The notes under the pieces are model-generated. The model was not told where the DNA came from. It ran no database searches and saw only the letters and a program-made list of their open reading frames with translations. From positions 1 through 10,370 of the forward strand of contig DASZZY010000111.1 of NCBI GenBank assembly GCA_036260395.1: a stretch of 10,370 nt of DNA. The letters run 5' to 3'. The stretch comes from DASZZY01 sp036260395 (lineage in GTDB: Bacteria; Actinomycetota; UBA4738; CALAEC01). The position numbers and the translations under genes were made by a program. Numbering within the stretch: position 1 is the first letter of the stretch; every line of letters begins with the position of its first letter. Below are positions 6,886-10,370 of the stretch, piece by piece.

Positions 6886-8430
6886 GTGATCGGCCGCTCC
6901 GCGAGGCTGACCCGCGTCCCGCGGCGCCGCCGGGCCGGCTTCGCGGCGCTCGTCGTGGCGCTCCTGGCGGCGTCCGGGGCCGCGGCCGCCTGGCGCGTCG
7001 GCGTGTGGGGCGACGCCCGCAGCGGCCCTCCGGCCGGAGACGGCCCGCTCGCTCACCCCTCGCCCGGCCAGGACCCACCTCGGCCGTCGCCCGACCCGTT
7101 CCCGTCGCCGGAACCGATCAACCGGACGTTCGAGGGGCTCACGACGTTCCGGGGCAACGCCACGCGGACCTACTACGGCGAGGGGCCGGTCCCCTCCGAC
7201 CCCGAGGTGCTATGGCGGTTCCCCCCGACCGGCGGGATGTGCTCGCGATCGGCGGACGCCGAGGGGACGCGGCTCTGGTGCGGCACCGGCTGGACCGGCC
7301 AGCCGAACGTCGTCGACCCGCCCGAAGGCCCGGTCGAGGTTCGGTTCGGGGCCTACGACCGTGCCGTCCACGTCGTCCACGGGCGGACCGGGCGCGAGCT
7401 CATGGAGCCGTTCGTCACCGGCGACATCATCAAGGGGACCGTGACCTCCGATCCCGACGGCTACCCCCTGCTCTACACGGGGTCCCGGGACGACCATCTG
7501 CGGATCCTGGCGCTCGACCGGGGGAGCCGGCCGGTCGAGCTGTGGCGGCTCTCCGCCGACTCGGCGCCCGACCCCGTGTGGAACGACGATTGGGACGGCT
7601 CGCCACTGATCGTCGACGGCCACCTGCTCGAGGGCGGCGAGAACTCGTGGTTCTACGTCGTCGAGCTGAACCGCGGCTACGACGAGGCGGGCAGGGTGAC
7701 GGTCGACCCCGAGATCCGCATGATGGTCCCCGGCTTCGACGACCGCCTGTTCGCCGATCTCGCTGACGATCAGGTCTCGATCGAGAACTCGGTGGCGTTC
7801 GACGAGGACCGCGGCGTGGTCTACTTCGCCAACTCCGGCGGCCTGGTGCAGGGGTGGGACATCGCCGACGTGCTCGACGGCGGCGACCGCTACCGGCGGG
7901 TGTTCCGCTTCTGGACGGGAGAGGACGTCGACGCCTCGGTGGTGATCGACCGCGACGGGTTCCTGTACGTGGCCGCGGAGCAGGAACGGTTCAACGCCCG
8001 GGGCGAGGACGTCGGCCAGCTCCTGAAGCTGGACCCATCCGCGGCGGCCGACCCCCTGGTGTGGTCCGTGGACGTCCCCGGCGGCGGCCTGTGGGCCACG
8101 CCGGGGCTGTACCGGAACGCCGTCATCGCCGCCACGAACAGCGGCCGCATCCTGGGGGTCCACCGCAGGACCGGTGCGGTGCGGTGGGAGCTCGAGCTGG
8201 CGCCGCCGACGTGGCCCTCGCCGGTGGTCGTCGACGGCGTGCTGGTCGTCGCGGACTGCTCCGGCGCCGTCCGGGCCTACCGGCTGAAGGAGAACCCGCT
8301 CTCGGGCCGCCCGCGACCGCTCTGGTCGGTCCAGCTCGAGGGATGCGTCGAGTCCACGCCCGCGGTGTGGAAGGGCATGGTCTACGTCGGGGCCCGCGGC
8401 GGGGCGGTCTACGGCATCGGCGACCCCTGA
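6886..8430 (+). CDS. Membrane-anchored or secreted PQQ-like beta-propeller protein
   Basis: From the GTG at 6886 this is a 514-residue protein. It opens with an Arg-rich stretch and a hydrophobic helix (about 18-36), a signal peptide or N-terminal anchor. A Pro/Ser-rich linker (about 48-78) follows, then a repeat domain. Blade-like units recur: PLLYTGSRDDHLRILAL, SPLIVDGHLLEGG, GVVYFANSGGLVQGWDI, GFLYVAAEQ, AVIAATNSGRILGVHRRTG, SPVVVDGVLVVADCSGAV and STPAVWKGMVYVGARGGAV. This pattern is that of PQQ-like or BamB-like propellers of about seven blades. Such domains often serve as binding scaffolds, and nothing here shows that it is a PQQ-dependent dehydrogenase. Four cysteines lie in the exported part (119, 132, 458, 487) and could form disulphides. 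The GTG is preferred because upstream codons in this frame lie inside the kinase gene, and because a -10-like box stands right before it. The redox protein gene follows 52 bases downstream. Confidence 0.85.
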   Translation: MIGRSARLTRVPRRRRAGFAALVVALLAASGAAAAWRVGVWGDARSGPPAGDGPLAHPSPGQDPPRPSPDPFPSPEPINRTFEGLTTFRGNATRTYYGEGPVPSDPEVLWRFPPTGGMCSRSADAEGTRLWCGTGWTGQPNVVDPPEGPVEVRFGAYDRAVHVVHGRTGRELMEPFVTGDIIKGTVTSDPDGYPLLYTGSRDDHLRILALDRGSRPVELWRLSADSAPDPVWNDDWDGSPLIVDGHLLEGGENSWFYVVELNRGYDEAGRVTVDPEIRMMVPGFDDRLFADLADDQVSIENSVAFDEDRGVVYFANSGGLVQGWDIADVLDGGDRYRRVFRFWTGEDVDASVVIDRDGFLYVAAEQERFNARGEDVGQLLKLDPSAAADPLVWSVDVPGGGLWATPGLYRNAVIAATNSGRILGVHRRTGAVRWELELAPPTWPSPVVVDGVLVVADCSGAVRAYRLKENPLSGRPRPLWSVQLEGCVESTPAVWKGMVYVGARGGAVYGIGDP

Positions 8431-8436
8431 ACCGCC

Positions 8437-8450
8437 TCGGCGGCCGCCGA
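8437..8450. promoter_or_regulatory. Perfect 14-base GC palindrome between propeller and redoxin genes
   Basis: TCGGCGGCCGCCGA is its own reverse complement. It lies seven bases after the propeller stop codon and is centred about 40 bases before the ATG at 8483, where an operator would overlap the -35 region. An alternative fold, CCGC-CTCG-GCGG at 8432-8443, could act as a weak terminator. In DNA this GC-rich it could also be chance. Confidence 0.3.
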
Positions 8451-8470
8451 ACGGAAGGGGCGACCTCCGA

Positions 8471-8476
8471 TAGCCT
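8471..8476 (+). promoter_or_regulatory. Candidate -10 box of the redoxin gene, leaderless geometry
   Basis: TAGCCT fits TAnnnT and ends six bases before the ATG at 8483, the same spacing as in the preceding gene. No ribosome site (only GGGGGC) and no clear -35 box are seen. Confidence 0.5.
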
Positions 8477-8482
8477 GGGGGC

Positions 8483-8932
8483 ATGACGCCACTCCCTCCC
8501 GGCAGCCCCGCGCCACCGGTGGCCGCCGCCGGCGGAGCCGACGGCCTGCGGGGGCTCCTCTTCTACAAGGTCAGCTGCCCGACCTGCCAGATGGCGGCCC
8601 CGGTCGCCGAACGGCTGTACCGGGCCGTCGGCGAGCTGCTCGTGGCCGTGGCCCAGGACCCGCCGGAGCGGGTCCGCGGCTTCGAGGCTTCCTACGGGAC
8701 CTCGTTCCCCTCGCTGTCCGACGCGGAGCCCCACGAGGTCTCGGACGCCTACGGGGTCCGGACGGTGCCCACGCTGTTCCTGCTCCGGGACGGGCGGGTC
8801 GACGACGTCGTGGAGTCGTGGGACCGCGAGGGATGGAACCGCGTGGGCGCCAAGCTCGCGGCGGCGGCCGACGTGGCGGCCGAGGCGCTCTCGTGGCCGG
8901 GCGACGGCCTCCCGCCGTTCCGGCCAGGGTGA
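8483..8932 (+). CDS. Thioredoxin-fold protein with CPTC motif (redoxin, TlpA/AhpC-TSA-like)
   Basis: This 149-residue protein has LLFYKVSCPTCQMAAP, the strand and first helix of a thioredoxin fold with a Cys32-x-x-Cys35 pair. FPSLSDAEPHEVSDAYGV (75-92) resembles the peroxiredoxin/TlpA middle region. VRTVPTLFLLRDG (92-104) has the expected cis-proline at Pro96. No signal peptide or membrane segment is visible, so it should act in the cytoplasm as a thiol-disulphide reductase or peroxide-linked redoxin. The Pro-Thr dipeptide between the cysteines differs from the Gly-Pro of thioredoxin and should shift its redox potential. It is read in the same direction as the secreted propeller protein but has its own candidate promoter, so a joint function is only suggested. 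The partner is unknown. Confidence 0.85.
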   Translation: MTPLPPGSPAPPVAAAGGADGLRGLLFYKVSCPTCQMAAPVAERLYRAVGELLVAVAQDPPERVRGFEASYGTSFPSLSDAEPHEVSDAYGVRTVPTLFLLRDGRVDDVVESWDREGWNRVGAKLAAAADVAAEALSWPGDGLPPFRPG

Positions 8933-8944
8933 ACGTCGCGCAAC

Positions 8945-8962
8945 GCCCGCTAGGTAGCGGGC
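8945..8962. terminator. Perfect hairpin between convergent genes, probable bidirectional terminator
   Basis: GCCCGCT (8945-8951) and AGCGGGC (8956-8962) form a perfect seven-pair stem around AGGT. It lies in the 33-base gap between the stop of the redoxin (+) and the stop of the rhomboid gene (-), where termination is needed in both directions. There is no T tract on either side. Confidence 0.7.
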
Positions 8963-8965
8963 CCG

Positions 8966-9817
8966 TCACGCTCCGATCAACGGGGCGAGCTCCGCGACCC
9001 GCCAGGCGGTGACCGCCGACGCGGCGACGACCAGGGCCGCCAGGCCCGCCACTTGCGTCGCGGGCCGCATGCGCCGGGGGCCGAACCCCTCCACGGCGAA
9101 GCCGGCCACCACGCCGGCGGCCAGTCCGCCGAGGTGCGCCGTGTTGTCGATCCCCGGGACGGTGAACCCGAACACGAGGTTCAAGGCGATCAGCATGAGC
9201 GCCCCCTGGATGTTCGAGCGCGCCAGCCCGAGCGAGCGGCGCCGGACGTTGTACGCCAGCCACGCGCCGAGCAGGCCGAAGATCGCCCCGGACGCCCCCG
9301 CCGCCGCGGTCACCGGATCGCCGAACGCGAACGAGGCGGCGCTGGCGCACAGGCCCGAGACGAGGTACACGGCGATGAACCGCCCGCTGCCCAGGACGCC
9401 CTCCACCAGGCTCCCGAAGATGTAGAGCCCCAGCGAGTTCAGCGCCAGGTGGAAGATCCCGACGTGGAGGAACATCGCGGTCAGCAGGCGCCAGTACTCC
9501 CCCCCGGCGACCAGGACCGGGACCATGGCGCCCATGCGGACCAGGACGCCGATGTCGGTGGCCCCGCCGAGGGCCATCTCGGCGACGAACACCGCGACGT
9601 TGATCCCCAGGATCACCGTGGTGGCCGAGCGCGGGCGGCGGAGGGTGATGGGGCGCCGGCGAGCCTGCCGCCTGCCCTGGGCCACGCACTCCGGGCAGTG
9701 GTGGCCCACCGGAGCCACCGTCATGCAGGCCGGGCAGATCGGCCGGCCGCAGCGCGTGCAGTGCACGCCGGTCTCCTCGCCGGGGTGCCGGTAGCAGGTC
9801 TCGGGCGCGGCGGCCAT
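8966..9817 (-). CDS. Rhomboid intramembrane serine protease with N-terminal Cys/His cluster
   Basis: This 283-residue protein cleaves membrane proteins within the lipid bilayer, as judged by family. The catalytic serine is in GASGAIFG (Ser176) and the histidine in NTAHLGG (His228). FLHVGIFHLALNSLG (117-130) supplies the conserved His and Asn127 of the rhomboid core. About six to seven hydrophobic segments run from residue 67 to 275. Before them, residues 8-44 hold Cys8, His11, Cys20, Cys23, Cys28, Cys31, His39, His40, Cys41 and Cys44, a B-box-like zinc-binding pattern that should lie on the cytoplasmic side. The substrate is unknown. The ATG at 9817 is chosen because it begins just before the cysteine cluster and follows a candidate -10 box. 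The same frame stays open further upstream but there it overlaps the eIF-2B-like gene. That gene lies 47 bases upstream on the same strand. Confidence 0.93.
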   Translation of the reverse strand: MAAAPETCYRHPGEETGVHCTRCGRPICPACMTVAPVGHHCPECVAQGRRQARRRPITLRRPRSATTVILGINVAVFVAEMALGGATDIGVLVRMGAMVPVLVAGGEYWRLLTAMFLHVGIFHLALNSLGLYIFGSLVEGVLGSGRFIAVYLVSGLCASAASFAFGDPVTAAAGASGAIFGLLGAWLAYNVRRRSLGLARSNIQGALMLIALNLVFGFTVPGIDNTAHLGGLAAGVVAGFAVEGFGPRRMRPATQVAGLAALVVAASAVTAWRVAELAPLIGA

Positions 9818-9826
9818 CGGCTCGCC

Positions 9827-9832
9827 ATCGTA
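9827..9832 (-). promoter_or_regulatory. Candidate -10 box of the rhomboid gene, near-leaderless
   Basis: On the minus strand TACGAT ends nine bases before the ATG at 9817. It is the same hexamer as before the propeller gene and has the same spacing as before the glycosyltransferase. No clear Shine-Dalgarno sequence lies between (GGCGAGCCG). It suggests the rhomboid gene has its own promoter besides any read-through from the upstream gene. Confidence 0.45.
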
Positions 9833-9864
9833 CCGCCGGGGATTCGGATCGGTCCGCGGCGGCC

Positions 9865-10370
9865 TCAGCGGAGCGCGGCCAGCTCCCGCTCGAGGAGCGG
9901 GTGGAGCGGGAAGCGGCGCGCCAGGCGGCCGGCGGCGTCGGGGTCGAGGGGCCCGTCTCCGGTGATCACGGCGGTGAGCGCGCGGAGCGGGACCCGCTCG
10001 AACGGCCGCCGGGCGGGGAGGTCGGTGGCCACGAACTTCGCGTCTCCGACCACCAGGAACGCCCGTCCGCCGCCGGCGCTCGCCGCGGCGGCCAGGGTCC
10101 CGGTGCCGACCTTGTTGATGGCCCCGCCCGGGCCGACGGCGTCCGCGCCGGCCAGCACCGTCCCGCCGGCGGCCGCCCGGTCGACGGCCTCCTCGTCGGA
10201 GACGGCGGTGGCCGCCGTCCCCGAGGCCGAGAGCCGGCGCGCCGTCCGGACCCCCTCCCCCCCGGGCTCCGAGCGGGCGCACCAGGCGCGGACGCCGGCG
10301 CCCTCCAGGGCCCGGATCACGGTGCTGGACCAGGAGTGGACGATGACCTCGTCTGGGAGGGCGGCCCGGG
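9865..10370 (-). CDS. eIF-2B / MtnA / ribose-1,5-bisphosphate isomerase family protein, C-terminal part
   Basis: The frame is open to the right edge, so the start is missing; about 167 residues are visible. The GTG at 10320 is not taken as the start because the codons before it continue the family pattern (DEVIVHSWSSTVIRALEGAG). Further landmarks are SEPGGEGVRTARRLSASG, then LAGADAVGPGGAINKVGTGT, which holds the aspartate expected in the isomerase active site, and FLVVGDAKF. Relatives include eIF-2B subunits, methylthioribose-1-phosphate isomerase (MtnA) and archaeal ribose-1,5-bisphosphate isomerase. In a bacterium a sugar-phosphate isomerase or related role is likelier than translation initiation, but the deciding N-terminal part lies outside the window. 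The rhomboid gene follows 47 bases downstream on the same strand. Confidence 0.85.
   Translation of the reverse strand, partial: RAALPDEVIVHSWSSTVIRALEGAGVRAWCARSEPGGEGVRTARRLSASGTAATAVSDEEAVDRAAAGGTVLAGADAVGPGGAINKVGTGTLAAAASAGGGRAFLVVGDAKFVATDLPARRPFERVPLRALTAVITGDGPLDPDAAGRLARRFPLHPLLERELAALR

Noticed and set aside
9818..10282. N-terminal extension or fusion of the rhomboid into the eIF-2B-like gene region
   Set aside because: The same frame stays open, but its sequence is low-complexity Gly/Arg and overlaps a clear eIF-2B-family coding frame on the same strand.
10318..10320. GTG as a true start of the eIF-2B-like gene
   Set aside because: The codons before it encode DEVIVHSWSST, which matches the conserved strand and turn of the family, so the gene continues past the right edge.
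1..10370. Search for CRISPR arrays, tRNA or rRNA genes, transposases, phage genes or a defence cluster
   Set aside because: No direct-repeat array, cloverleaf-like segment, inverted-repeat-bounded element or relevant protein motif was seen; nearly all the DNA is accounted for by the listed genes.

Overview
The window is very GC-rich, nearly fully coding DNA (no gene-free stretch over about 100 bases). Codon third positions are almost always G or C. The gene families present (soluble multi-GAF/PAS kinase, rhomboid with a cysteine-rich head, anchored PQQ-type propeller) and the TAnnnT boxes placed almost directly against start codons suggest a high-GC actinobacterium, possibly a deep-branching or environmental lineage. 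That placement is an inference; no rRNA or marker gene is present to settle it. No tRNA, rRNA, CRISPR array, insertion sequence or phage gene was seen.

Layout, left to right. (1) The 3' end of an alpha/beta-hydrolase gene (+) runs in from the left edge and overlaps, tail to tail, a membrane histidine kinase gene (-). (2) A 92-base divergent region separates that kinase from a family-4 glycosyltransferase gene (+). (3) The glycosyltransferase is followed, after a strong imperfect hairpin that starts at its stop codon, by a 1063-residue soluble sensor kinase with the order PAS-GAF-GAF-PAS-GAF-HisKA-HATPase (+). (4) Next come a secreted or membrane-anchored PQQ-like beta-propeller protein (+) and a small cytoplasmic thioredoxin-fold protein with a CPTC motif (+). 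(5) A compact perfect hairpin separates these from a convergent pair on the minus strand: a rhomboid intramembrane protease with an N-terminal Cys/His cluster and, upstream of it, an eIF-2B/MtnA-family protein cut by the right edge.

How the genes fit together. The four plus-strand genes from 2056 to 8932 are closely spaced, but two of the three gaps carry hairpin or palindrome structures and three of the four genes have their own TAnnnT box just before the start codon. They may therefore be separately transcribed rather than one operon. Both histidine kinases lack a response regulator within the window, so their partners must lie elsewhere. I see no phage-defence, biosynthetic or mobile cluster, and the gene content reads as ordinary chromosomal sensing, envelope and housekeeping genes. 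The most interesting signals are the repeated near-leaderless promoter geometry, the triplicated signalling-helix-plus-GAF unit, the hairpin and palindrome elements between genes, and the overlapping 3' ends at the left.
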